From: an uncultured Ruminococcus sp.
GTDB lineage: Bacteria > Bacillota > Clostridia > Lachnospirales > Lachnospiraceae
Assembly (NCBI GenBank): GCA_900553885.1
Contig: USFD01000004.1
Span: forward strand, 1-64,000
Length of the DNA stretch: 64,000 nucleotides
Direction: 5' to 3'
Below the pieces are notes generated by a model. That model was not told the origin of the DNA, did no database searches, and saw nothing but the letters and a program-made list of their open reading frames with translations. A program made the translations under genes and the position numbers. This document shows, one piece after another, positions 8,809 to 15,883 of this stretch (its first letter is position 1; each line of letters begins with the position of its first letter).

Positions 8809-10902
8809 CTATTTTGTCCGTGCTTCTTCCGGAAGCAGATTCTGCATACTTTTCAGGCTGATGGCAATGGTTGACGTATTGTGAAGAAGAGCCGATGTTG
8901 CAGGCTGTATGACCCCTCCTGCACCCAGACCGATCAGTCCGGCATTAATGCCTACAATTGCCCGGTAATTTCTCCGGATCCGTTTCATCAATTGATTGGA
9001 CAGATATTTCAGTGTAACCAGCTCACGCAGATCATCCGCGGCGATAGTAATATCTGCAATCTCCCTGGCAATCTCCGCCCCATCGCTGATGGCAATCCCC
9101 GCATCAGCGGCAGAAAGGGCCGGTGAATCATTAATCCCGTCGCCGATCATAATGACTTTTCTTCCGGATGCTTTTTCACGTTCCACAAAACGGGCTTTAT
9201 CTTCCGGAAGGACTTCCGCATAGTACTCATCCACTCCTACCCGTCCGGCAATCGAAGCAGCGGTCTGCCCGCTGTCCCCTGTCATCATTACGGCCTTGGA
9301 TATGCCCTCTGCTTTTAGCAGACGCACCATATCCGCGGCTTCTTCCCGCAGAGGATCTTCAATGCAGATTACCGCTGTCAGTTCCCCGTCAATCGCAAGA
9401 TAAAGATGGGAATACTCTGCAGGGATCCCGTCAAACGCTTCCTGTTTTTCCGGACGTACCGTGCATTTTTCGTCCTCAAAAACAAAATGCCTGCTTCCTA
9501 TGACAACTTTCTTTTCCTCTATATGAGAAGAGATCCCGTGGGCAACTACATACTCCACTTTCGAATGCATCTCCTCATGATACAGCTTTTTCTTCTTTGC
9601 CGCATCCACCACAGCCCTGGCCATGGAGTGCGGGAAATGTTCCTCCAGGCATGCGGCAATGCGCAGCGCTTCATCCGCCGGATAATCGCCGAAAACAACA
9701 ACATCCTTTACGGTAGGTTTTGCCTTTGTAAGGGTACCTGTTTTGTCAAATACAACCGTATCCGCCTCTGCCACGGCTTCCAGATATTTGCCGCCTTTTA
9801 CGGTGATGCCGTGCTGTCCTGCCTCGCGGATAGCCGAAAGCACGGCGATGGGCATAGCAAGTTTCAGCGCGCAGGAAAAGTCCACCATAAGCACAGATAA
9901 TGCTTTCGTGGCATTGCGGGTTACCAGGCCTGCAATACCGGTTCCTGCCAGTGTATACGGCACAAGCCGGTCTGCCAGATGCTCTGCCTTGCTCTCCAGA
10001 GCAGACTTCAGCTTTTCTGACTCTTCGATCATCGTCACGATTTTCTCAAACCGCGTGGACCCGGACACGGCCTTAACCAGAATCTCCAGTTCTCCTTCTT
10101 CCAGGACCGTGCCTGCATAAACTGTTTTTCCTTTTTCTCTCTGTACCGGAAGGGGCTCACCTGTCAGTGAAGACTGATTGACCATGCCCTCTCCTCCGCA
10201 GACTTCCCCGTCAAAAGGAATCACATTGCCCATATGCACAACTACCACATCGCCCGGCTGAATCCGGGATGCGTGAACCAGCACTTCCCGGTCATCCTTT
10301 TTAAGCCAGACCTTCTTTACATTCAGGGACATGCTCCGGGCAAGATCTCCCACAGACTTTTTATGTGTCCACTCCTCCAGAAGTTCTCCCACGCCAAGCA
10401 GAAACATCACCGATCCTGCGGTATTGAAATCCCCCCGGAATACGGACACCCCGATCGCAGTGGCATCCAGTACAGGGACTTCGATCCTGCGCTTTGCCAG
10501 ACACCGGATTCCCTGCCAGATATAGCGGACGGCCTTCAGCGTCATCCAGACTTTCCTGACAGGATAGGGGATGATAAGCTTTCCTCCATAATGCAGGATC
10601 ACCTTTGTGATCAGCTTCTCCCGATAGGTGGAATTCAGTTCCCTGCCGGAGCTTGCCGCTACGTTTTCCGGCACATCTGCTTTTTCGTAACTGAAGCTTT
10701 TGAGTACGGCAATAATCTCTTCCCGGTCTCCTTTATAACAGATGACGGCATCTGCGGTGCGCTCATAAACCTTTGCATCTGTTACATACTCCTGTTTTTC
10801 AAGAAACCAGCAAAGAGTATCCGCCTGCGCACATGTCATTCTTCCCTGAACAACATGAATGCGCAGACGGCCTCTGATCTCATGCCTTATAATAAATTTC
10901 AC
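8809..10902 (-). CDS. Heavy-metal P1B-type ATPase, atypical metal motif
   Basis: A 697-residue metal-transporting P-type ATPase. It has an N-terminal ferredoxin-like HMA domain without the CxxC pair (residues 1-75), the actuator motif TGEP (247-250), the phosphorylation motif DKTGT (386-390) and the hinge GDGINDSPAL. The membrane metal site reads FSCALKLAMP (342-351) instead of CPCALGLATP, and the usual SEHPL nucleotide motif reads EEHFPHSMA. It belongs to the heavy-metal subfamily but is not a classic CopA, CadA or ZntA. Neighbouring feo genes suggest export of iron or another divalent metal; this is inference. It is the last gene of a three-gene unit, seven bases after the DUF6110-type gene. 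Confidence 0.9.
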   Translation of the reverse strand: MKFIIRHEIRGRLRIHVVQGRMTCAQADTLCWFLEKQEYVTDAKVYERTADAVICYKGDREEIIAVLKSFSYEKADVPENVAASSGRELNSTYREKLITKVILHYGGKLIIPYPVRKVWMTLKAVRYIWQGIRCLAKRRIEVPVLDATAIGVSVFRGDFNTAGSVMFLLGVGELLEEWTHKKSVGDLARSMSLNVKKVWLKKDDREVLVHASRIQPGDVVVVHMGNVIPFDGEVCGGEGMVNQSSLTGEPLPVQREKGKTVYAGTVLEEGELEILVKAVSGSTRFEKIVTMIEESEKLKSALESKAEHLADRLVPYTLAGTGIAGLVTRNATKALSVLMVDFSCALKLAMPIAVLSAIREAGQHGITVKGGKYLEAVAEADTVVFDKTGTLTKAKPTVKDVVVFGDYPADEALRIAACLEEHFPHSMARAVVDAAKKKKLYHEEMHSKVEYVVAHGISSHIEEKKVVIGSRHFVFEDEKCTVRPEKQEAFDGIPAEYSHLYLAIDGELTAVICIEDPLREEAADMVRLLKAEGISKAVMMTGDSGQTAASIAGRVGVDEYYAEVLPEDKARFVEREKASGRKVIMIGDGINDSPALSAADAGIAISDGAEIAREIADITIAADDLRELVTLKYLSNQLMKRIRRNYRAIVGINAGLIGLGAGGVIQPATSALLHNTSTIAISLKSMQNLLPEEARTK

Positions 10903-10908
10903 TGCTTA

Positions 10909-11217
10909 CTATACTGTCTTTTCTTTGAAATCTTCCGCACCTGCATTTTCTGTTTCTGCATCTTCCTGAACAGCCGCAGCTTCCTCTGCCGCTCTTCTCT
11001 CGTTGATCTGCTGAGCCTCGGCCAGAATATCCTCTGCGTTCTCCTGAACCGCAGTAGCCGTTTTCATCACACAGTCCTTCGCACGCAGAGCTGCTGCTGT
11101 ACAGTTTGTATATACCTTCTTGGCGTCTTTGCTTGAGAGAACTTTCACGCCTGCCGTTCCGAACAGAACACCTCCTGCAAATAAAACGATTTTCCTTAAT
11201 GTTGAAACACTGATCAT
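10909..11217 (-). CDS. DUF6110-type membrane-anchored protein
   Basis: A 102-residue protein with an N-terminal hydrophobic segment (residues 8-26, VLFAGGVLFGTAGVKVLSS) followed by a helical, alanine- and glutamate-rich tail. The SSKDAKKVYTNCTAA segment recalls the DUF6110 family, which I associate with heavy-metal ATPase genes in Clostridia. A single conserved-looking Cys39 could bind metal. AGGAGG lies ten bases before the start. It probably acts with the downstream ATPase; the mechanism is unknown. Confidence 0.7.
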   Translation of the reverse strand: MISVSTLRKIVLFAGGVLFGTAGVKVLSSKDAKKVYTNCTAAALRAKDCVMKTATAVQENAEDILAEAQQINERRAAEEAAAVQEDAETENAGAEDFKEKTV

Positions 11218-11254
11218 AAATTAAGTACCTCCTGTTATTGCTTGTTATGACTCA

Positions 11255-11335
11255 TTATTTGTGCTTATAGCCGGTATAGAATACCATCAGAAAACAAAAG
11301 ACCGAAGCCCATGCCCAGAATCTGTGCTGCTTCAC
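11255..11335 (-). CDS. 26-residue membrane peptide
   Basis: A GTG-initiated open frame encoding MKQHRFWAWASVFCFLMVF followed by YTGYKHK. An AAGGGAGTGAT ribosome binding site lies ten bases upstream and a good promoter about 50 bases upstream. The peptide is a single hydrophobic helix (about residues 6-20) flanked by basic ends (KQHR and YKHK). It is the first gene of the unit with the DUF6110-type and P-type ATPase genes, 37 bases before the former. Similar tiny proteins ending in TGYKHK occur, as far as I recall, in other Clostridia. A structural or regulatory subunit of the ATPase is a reasonable guess. Confidence 0.65.
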   Translation of the reverse strand: MKQHRFWAWASVFCFLMVFYTGYKHK

Positions 11336-11386
11336 AGCTATATCACTCCCTTGTTAATATTATGTAATACTGTAAGTTTCTGTCAC

Positions 11387-11416
11387 ATCATAACAATCCT
11401 TTTTCACACTAGTCAA
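11387..11416 (-). promoter_or_regulatory. Promoter of peptide-DUF6110-ATPase unit
   Basis: On the minus strand TTGACT and TATGAT are separated by 18 bases. The leader is about 45 bases. No clear metalloregulator palindrome is visible here. Confidence 0.55.
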
Positions 11417-11496
11417 TTCTAACAATGACTGGTGAGAAATTTTATCATTATCCCCGGCATCGAAACGCTATCGCAAAACCTTTCCGGAAGACGGGG

Positions 11497-11539
11497 CAAA
11501 AAAACAGGAAGAACACCAGTCGGTTCCCGGCATTCTTCC
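11497..11539 (-). terminator. Terminator after Fur-like gene
   Basis: GGAAGAA pairs with TTCTTCC across an inner partly paired arm and is followed on the minus strand by TGTTTTTTTG. It separates the feo/Fur unit from the ATPase unit. Confidence 0.7.
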
Positions 11540-11563
11540 ACTTAAATAAACTCTGTTCTATTC

Positions 11564-11989
11564 TCAATCAGTCTGATCTGTTTTTATGCCGCCGTTCTGC
11601 AGGCGTATTGCAGCCACCTTCTGATCTTTCAGATACCCGCACCGTTTCATTCCTTCCTGGACTACTCTGTTCCATTTGGGCAAAGACAGATGATAGGTAG
11701 TATTGTCATCCAGGACAATCTCGCATCCGTCCGACCGGGCACATTCATCGGAATACTCCACCCGGTACATGTTTTTTCTGCTGATCGCACCGATCTCTTC
11801 CAGCGCGTTGATCATACGGTATACCGTTGCAACACCGATTTTATGATCTGCCTTTGATGCTTTATAGAAAATTTCCTTACAGCTTGAGCAGTCATTTTCA
11901 AGGATAATATCTATAAGCATAAGACGCTGTTTTGTAATGCGGCATCCGTTTTCTTTCAATTTCTCAATAATCTGTTCCTTTTTACTCAC
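11564..11989 (-). CDS. Fur-family-like regulator, atypical sensor domain
   Basis: A 141-residue protein whose N-terminal half is a Fur-type winged helix (residues 1-75). Landmarks are RITKQRLMLIDIIL and the recognition helix GVATVYRMINALEEIGAI. The C-terminal half lacks the Fur hallmark HHDHxxCxxC and instead reads YSDECARSDGCEIVLDD. Only scattered cysteines (33, 36, 83, 88) offer a possible metal site. It starts with GTG five bases after AGGAGG. It lies last in the feo-HMA gene string. DNA binding seems safe; the ligand and whether it senses iron do not. Confidence 0.8.
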   Translation of the reverse strand: MSKKEQIIEKLKENGCRITKQRLMLIDIILENDCSSCKEIFYKASKADHKIGVATVYRMINALEEIGAISRKNMYRVEYSDECARSDGCEIVLDDNTTYHLSLPKWNRVVQEGMKRCGYLKDQKVAAIRLQNGGIKTDQTD

Positions 11990-12054
11990 AGCCGCCTCCT
12001 GTTGTTTCCGGTTCCGGCACGGATACAGATTCAGGATCTGCCCTGTCCGTTCCG

Positions 12055-12423
12055 TTATGATATACTCTCAACTTCAAATCCGGCGCTTTCTACTGCACGT
12101 ATCAGATCGACTTTCTCAATATCGCGGTCACAGGACACTTCCGCGCTTTTCTTTCTTAAACTTACCTTCGCCGACGCTCCGTCAATAGAATTAATCACCC
12201 TTGTAATGCGATTGACGCAGTTCTGACAATGCATCCCCTGAATCCTGAGTGTATAATGTCCGGTCACCGGACCGTCCAGTTTCTTTTTCTTTGGCCTTCT
12301 GGTCTTCACCGAACCGGATCCGCCTCCGCAGCATGCACCCTCTCCTTTAAAATGTTTCACCGAGCTTTTAATCCCGAAACAGAGTAATACAGCCAAAATC
12401 AGAATAATGATCCCGTTAACCAT
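12055..12423 (-). CDS. Membrane-anchored HMA-domain protein 1
   Basis: A 122-residue protein with an N-terminal membrane helix (residues 2-18), a cysteine-glycine patch (HFKGEGACCGGGSG), a basic linker, and a C-terminal heavy-metal-associated domain with GMHCQNC (about residues 63-69). The N-terminus resembles FeoB-associated cysteine-rich proteins, and the HMA part resembles copper chaperones. It is paralogous to the next gene upstream. I chose the ATG preceded by AGAGGG. It may hand metal to or from FeoB or the P1B ATPase; the metal is unknown. Confidence 0.82.
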   Translation of the reverse strand: MVNGIIILILAVLLCFGIKSSVKHFKGEGACCGGGSGSVKTRRPKKKKLDGPVTGHYTLRIQGMHCQNCVNRITRVINSIDGASAKVSLRKKSAEVSCDRDIEKVDLIRAVESAGFEVESIS

Positions 12424-12458
12424 ATGAATCCCTCTTTTACACATTTCTCATTTTCTGT

Positions 12459-12833
12459 TTATGATATACTGATAACATGATACCCGGTCTTTTCCACCGC
12501 ATTTTTTAAAACACTGTCTTCGATTTTTCTGTCATAGGAAATCCTGGCACTGCTTTTTGAAAGATTCACCTCTGCCCGGACTCCGTCTATCTGATTCAGC
12601 GTTTTTGTCACATCCGCAGCACAATGGGCACAGTGCATCCCGGATATTTTTATTGTTTTTCTGCCAATCACCCGGCCGTCCAGCTTCTTTTTCGGAAGCC
12701 TGGCGCTGCCCGGACAGCTTCCTCCGGCAGGGCATCCGATACATTTCACACCGCTTTTCTTCGCTTTTATTATATACGCAGCCGCACTTCCGATTAAAAC
12801 CGCCAAAACAAGAACTGCTATTACATCTGCCAT
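12459..12833 (-). CDS. Membrane-anchored HMA-domain protein 2
   Basis: A 124-residue paralogue of the previous protein: a membrane helix (residues 4-22), a cysteine patch CIGCPAGGSC (about 31-40), a KKKLDGRVIG linker, and an HMA domain with GMHCAHC. The cysteine patch is the FeoB-associated cysteine-rich type. It is preceded by AAGGGTGAT. A 138-base gap with a GC-rich hairpin separates it from feoB; the sister gene follows after 35 bases. Likely topology puts the HMA domain in the cytoplasm. It is probably a metal-handling accessory to FeoB. Confidence 0.83.
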   Translation of the reverse strand: MADVIAVLVLAVLIGSAAAYIIKAKKSGVKCIGCPAGGSCPGSARLPKKKLDGRVIGRKTIKISGMHCAHCAADVTKTLNQIDGVRAEVNLSKSSARISYDRKIEDSVLKNAVEKTGYHVISIS

Positions 12834-12931
12834 AAAATATCACCCTTTCTATCATAAACAATACACAGGATCCTCTTTTCTGTAAAGCATTCTTCCGGAA
12901 ATTCTGCTGCGCTTCTCTGCTTTTCATATCA

Positions 12932-12965
12932 AGCGGCGGACAAAGTACTCACCCTGTCCGCCGCT
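12932..12965 (-). terminator. GC hairpin between feoB and HMA genes
   Basis: AGCGGCGGACA pairs perfectly with TGTCCGCCGCT around a 12-base loop. On the coding strand no T run follows, so it may act as a processing or partial-termination site that lowers expression of the HMA genes and the Fur-like gene. Confidence 0.5.
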
Positions 12966-12971
12966 GATTTT

Positions 12972-14975
12972 TTATGCTTTTGCATGTAAGCTGTATTCTG
13001 CAGTAAATTCTTTATCCGACCTGCGGATTCTCCATATAATAATAGCTGCAAATACCAGAATTGCAATCAGTCCGGGAACAAATGCAGTTCCAAGAGCTCC
13101 TGTTGTCGCAAGCGTACCGATCTGATATACAAGGAACGCTACTGTATAACCCGTGGCCAGCTGGAGGCATATACCGCCAAACAGCCATTTCCCGCTCTTC
13201 ATTTCCGAATTCATAGCTCCAAGAGCGGCAAAACACGGCGGAGTATAGAGATTAAACATCAGGTAGGCAAGAGCCGCCGCTTTTGTAAGTCCCATAATCG
13301 TCGCCACTTCATTTCCGCTGCCGACCAGCGCCATTTCATCCGGGTCAATCAGGTTTGTAACACCATAAACGACCGCCAGTGTAGCCACAACATTTTCCTT
13401 TGCAATAAATCCTGTAATGGCTGCCGCTGCCAGCTGCCATACTCCAAATCCCAGCGGAATAAACAGGATTGCGAAGGGATGTGCAATACTTGCCAGGATA
13501 GAGGTACTCTCTGCACCTTCTTCCACAAGCTGGAACTGCCAGTTGAAACTCTGCATAATCTGTACCACTGTATTGCATACCAGAATAATGGTTCCTGCTT
13601 TTACAATGTAAGCCTTTCCGCGCTCAAGCATGGATACGCAGGCTCTCTTCAGGCTGGGGATCTTATATTCCGGAAGCTCAATAATGAAGAATGACTTACG
13701 GTATTTCTGCCCCGTAATTTTCTTTACAAGAAGAGCTCCCAGAAGGACCAGAACAATACCGACAAGATACATGGTCGCGGATACCCACCATGCATCTGCG
13801 AAGAATGCTCCCGCAAACAATGCGATTACAGGAATCTTGGCTCCGCACGGCATAAACGGTGTAAGCATCGCTGTCGTTCTCCGCTCTCTTTCGTTGCGGA
13901 TCGTACGGGAAGCCATAACCCCCGGAATGGCACAGCCGGTACCGATAACCATAGGAATCACAGATTTACCGGAAAGACCTACTCTTTTGAAAATCGGATC
14001 CAGAACAACCGTCGCCCGCGCCATATAACCGCAGTCCTCCAGAAGGGCAATCAGGAAATACATTACCATTACCAGAGGCAGGAATCCCACTACCGCGCCG
14101 ACACCGCCGATAATGCCGTCAACCAGGAGGGCATACAGGAGCGGATTCGCGTTTTCCATCAGACCGCCGACCCATCCCTGGAAGGTTTCAATCCATGCAA
14201 CCAGCCAGTCGGCAATCCAGGTTCCCAGTGTCGTCTGGGATATGTAGAACACAAGGAAAATCACTGCCGCAAAAATCGGAATGCCGATAATTTTGTGCGT
14301 AATAACAGCATCAATCTTATCCTGTATATTCTTGTCTTTTGTGAAGACTTTCCGCTGTTCTACTGATTTTACAATGCCGTTGACAAACTCGAAACGCTTT
14401 CTGTCCGCGGCTTCCACCGCATTTTTATCATGGAGATCGATCTCTGCCTGTACATAAGGCGCCTTCTGCTCTTTCCCTTTCAGAGAAGCAGCCGCGGCGA
14501 CAACCTCTTTTAGACCTGTGTGTCCTGAGGAAGTAGAAACGGTTCTGATCACCGGGCATCCCAGTTTCTCTGACAGAAGTTTTTCATCAATCTTTGTCTG
14601 TTTCTTATCCGTAATATCACTCTTGTTCAAAGCCACTACGACCGGGATCCCCAGTTCCAGAAGCTGTGTGGTAAAAAACAGACTCCGGCTCAGATTCGCC
14701 GCATCAACAATATTAATGATTGCGTCCGGATGTTCATTTTTGACATAGCTGCTGGTGATACTCTCCTCCGAAGTAAAGGGAGACATGGAATAAGCGCCCG
14801 GTAAATCTACCGCTGTCAGCTCTTCCGCTCCGCCATAGTACGCCTTCTTAATAAGGCTTTCCTTTCGCTCTACCGTAACACCGGCCCAGTTTCCCACACG
14901 CTCGTTTCTCCCTGTCAGCGCATTATACATGGTAGTCTTGCCGCTGTTCGGATTTCCTGCAAAAGCAATTCTCAT
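12972..14975 (-). CDS. feoB: Ferrous iron transport protein B
   Basis: A 667-residue FeoB, the inner-membrane Fe2+ transporter. The N-terminal G domain shows G1 GNPNSGKTT (residues 7-15), G3 DLPGAYSM and G4 NKSD. A helical spacer domain follows, then the membrane part with two Gate-type segments (about residues 230-640). The C-terminus is short, with no FeoC-like domain. I start at the ATG ten bases after GGAGGAG rather than a TTG two codons upstream. feoA precedes it, separated by an AT-rich hairpin and an operator-like palindrome. Confidence 0.97.
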   Translation of the reverse strand: MRIAFAGNPNSGKTTMYNALTGRNERVGNWAGVTVERKESLIKKAYYGGAEELTAVDLPGAYSMSPFTSEESITSSYVKNEHPDAIINIVDAANLSRSLFFTTQLLELGIPVVVALNKSDITDKKQTKIDEKLLSEKLGCPVIRTVSTSSGHTGLKEVVAAAASLKGKEQKAPYVQAEIDLHDKNAVEAADRKRFEFVNGIVKSVEQRKVFTKDKNIQDKIDAVITHKIIGIPIFAAVIFLVFYISQTTLGTWIADWLVAWIETFQGWVGGLMENANPLLYALLVDGIIGGVGAVVGFLPLVMVMYFLIALLEDCGYMARATVVLDPIFKRVGLSGKSVIPMVIGTGCAIPGVMASRTIRNERERRTTAMLTPFMPCGAKIPVIALFAGAFFADAWWVSATMYLVGIVLVLLGALLVKKITGQKYRKSFFIIELPEYKIPSLKRACVSMLERGKAYIVKAGTIILVCNTVVQIMQSFNWQFQLVEEGAESTSILASIAHPFAILFIPLGFGVWQLAAAAITGFIAKENVVATLAVVYGVTNLIDPDEMALVGSGNEVATIMGLTKAAALAYLMFNLYTPPCFAALGAMNSEMKSGKWLFGGICLQLATGYTVAFLVYQIGTLATTGALGTAFVPGLIAILVFAAIIIWRIRRSDKEFTAEYSLHAKA

Positions 14976-14999
14976 CTGCAATTCTCCTCCTTCATTCCG

Positions 15000-15016
15000 A
15001 TTAGATTAAACTAACC
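15000..15016 (+). promoter_or_regulatory. DtxR/iron-type operator candidate before feoB
   Basis: ATTAGATTAAACTAACC has the TTAG...CTAA inverted repeat of DtxR/IdeR-type boxes. It lies about 25 bases before the feoB start, between feoA and feoB, and matches the sites before feoA and the DUF2325 gene. Confidence 0.6.
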
Positions 15017-15024
15017 TTGGTGCA

Positions 15025-15056
15025 AAAAAAATAGTAAATAAAATTACTATTTTTTT
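15025..15056 (-). terminator. AT-rich hairpin between feoA and feoB
   Basis: AAAAAATAGTAA pairs with TTACTATTTTTT around a 6-base loop, with T runs on either strand. It could partially terminate the feoA transcript and so decouple feoB. Confidence 0.55.
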
Positions 15057-15063
15057 ATTTGTT

Positions 15064-15276
15064 TTATATTGAAATAGCTTGCGCTAAATCAGTATCAATA
15101 TTGTATCTCCCATCCTTGATGGAAACCACACAGCCGCCTCTCACCCGCGAGACCACAGTAATCGGTTCGCCGCTGTAGCAGCCAAGAGAAAACAGAAATG
15201 CCTCCATCTCCTCATCATCTGTTGCAATATCTTTTATGATATATTCTCTGCCTTCTTCAGCGTCCAGTAAATTCAT
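15064..15276 (-). CDS. feoA: Ferrous iron transport protein A
   Basis: A 70-residue SH3-like FeoA domain protein, a small cytoplasmic partner needed for FeoB activity. The barrel core (FLFSLGCYSGEPITVVSRVRG) and a terminal hydrophobic strand are visible. The start is the ATG just after AGAGGTT; an ATG six codons upstream has no good ribosome binding site. It is first in the feo gene string and divergent from the DtxR-type regulator, with an operator-like palindrome in between. Confidence 0.92.
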   Translation of the reverse strand: MNLLDAEEGREYIIKDIATDDEEMEAFLFSLGCYSGEPITVVSRVRGGCVVSIKDGRYNIDTDLAQAISI

Positions 15277-15340
15277 AACCTCTGATCCTCTCATTTTCGT
15301 TTTGAATGCTCATGATTCCGTTGATTGTTTCATCTAACAG

Positions 15341-15359
15341 TTGATAGTCTAAACTAACT
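15341..15359. promoter_or_regulatory. DtxR/iron-type operator candidate before feoA
   Basis: TTGATAGTCTAAACTAACT contains TAGTCTAAACTAAC, closely related to the feoB and DUF2325 sites. It lies in the divergent region between feoA and the DtxR-type gene, so one repressor could control both. Confidence 0.5.
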
Positions 15360-15474
15360 CTTTGCATTTGTCAATGCTTTTTGAGATATATTTTCAAGAA
15401 AATACCTTTTGCCGTTATCTTTTGTCTATGCTATACTTATATGTAAATATTCTATTTTGATCGAGGTGAAATCT

Positions 15475-15834
15475 ATGCATGGAAATGAATCTGCTGAAAA
15501 TTATCTTGAAACAATTCTGGTCTTAAGCCAGCGCCTCCCCGTAGTACGTTCTGTAGACATTGCGACAGAACTGAATTTTAAAAAATCCAGTGTCAGTGTT
15601 GCCATGAAAAAACTGAGAGAAAGCGGACATATCGTCGTTTCTCCGGAAGGATATATTACACTGACAGAATCAGGAAAGGCAATTGCCGACTGTATCTATG
15701 AAAGACATACCCTTCTCTCCAGCTGGCTGGAAAGACTGGGAGTGGATCCGAAAGTAGCCGTGGAGGATGCCTGCCGGATCGAACACGTAATCAGCGCGGA
15801 AAGTTTTGCAGCAATCAAAAAACATGTAGGATAA
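15475..15834 (+). CDS. DtxR/MntR family metalloregulator
   Basis: A 119-residue regulator of the short, clostridial DtxR type. A winged helix occupies residues 1-60 (SAENYLETILVLSQ, then DIATELNFKKSSVSVAMKKL). The metal-binding and dimerisation helices follow (ERHTLLSSWLERLG, then DACRIEHVIS), with the typical His and Glu ligand positions. It lacks the C-terminal SH3-like domain. I start at the ATG after GAGGTGAAATCT; an upstream in-frame start lies in the promoter region. It is divergent from feoA and is the likely iron (or manganese) sensor for the feo genes. Confidence 0.87.
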   Translation: MHGNESAENYLETILVLSQRLPVVRSVDIATELNFKKSSVSVAMKKLRESGHIVVSPEGYITLTESGKAIADCIYERHTLLSSWLERLGVDPKVAVEDACRIEHVISAESFAAIKKHVG

Positions 15835-15836
15835 GA

Positions 15837-15875
15837 AAAAACCAGTATGCTCCATCTCAGAACATACTGGTTTTT
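15837..15875. terminator. Bidirectional terminator
   Basis: AAAAACCAGTATG pairs with CATACTGGTTTTT around a 13-base loop between the convergent DtxR-type and ldh genes. Confidence 0.85.
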
Positions 15876-15883
15876 ATCTTCTG

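Noticed and set aside
12972..14981. TTG start for feoB two codons upstream
   Set aside because: The ATG has a better distance from GGAGGAG and gives the usual MRIAFAGNPNSGKTT start.
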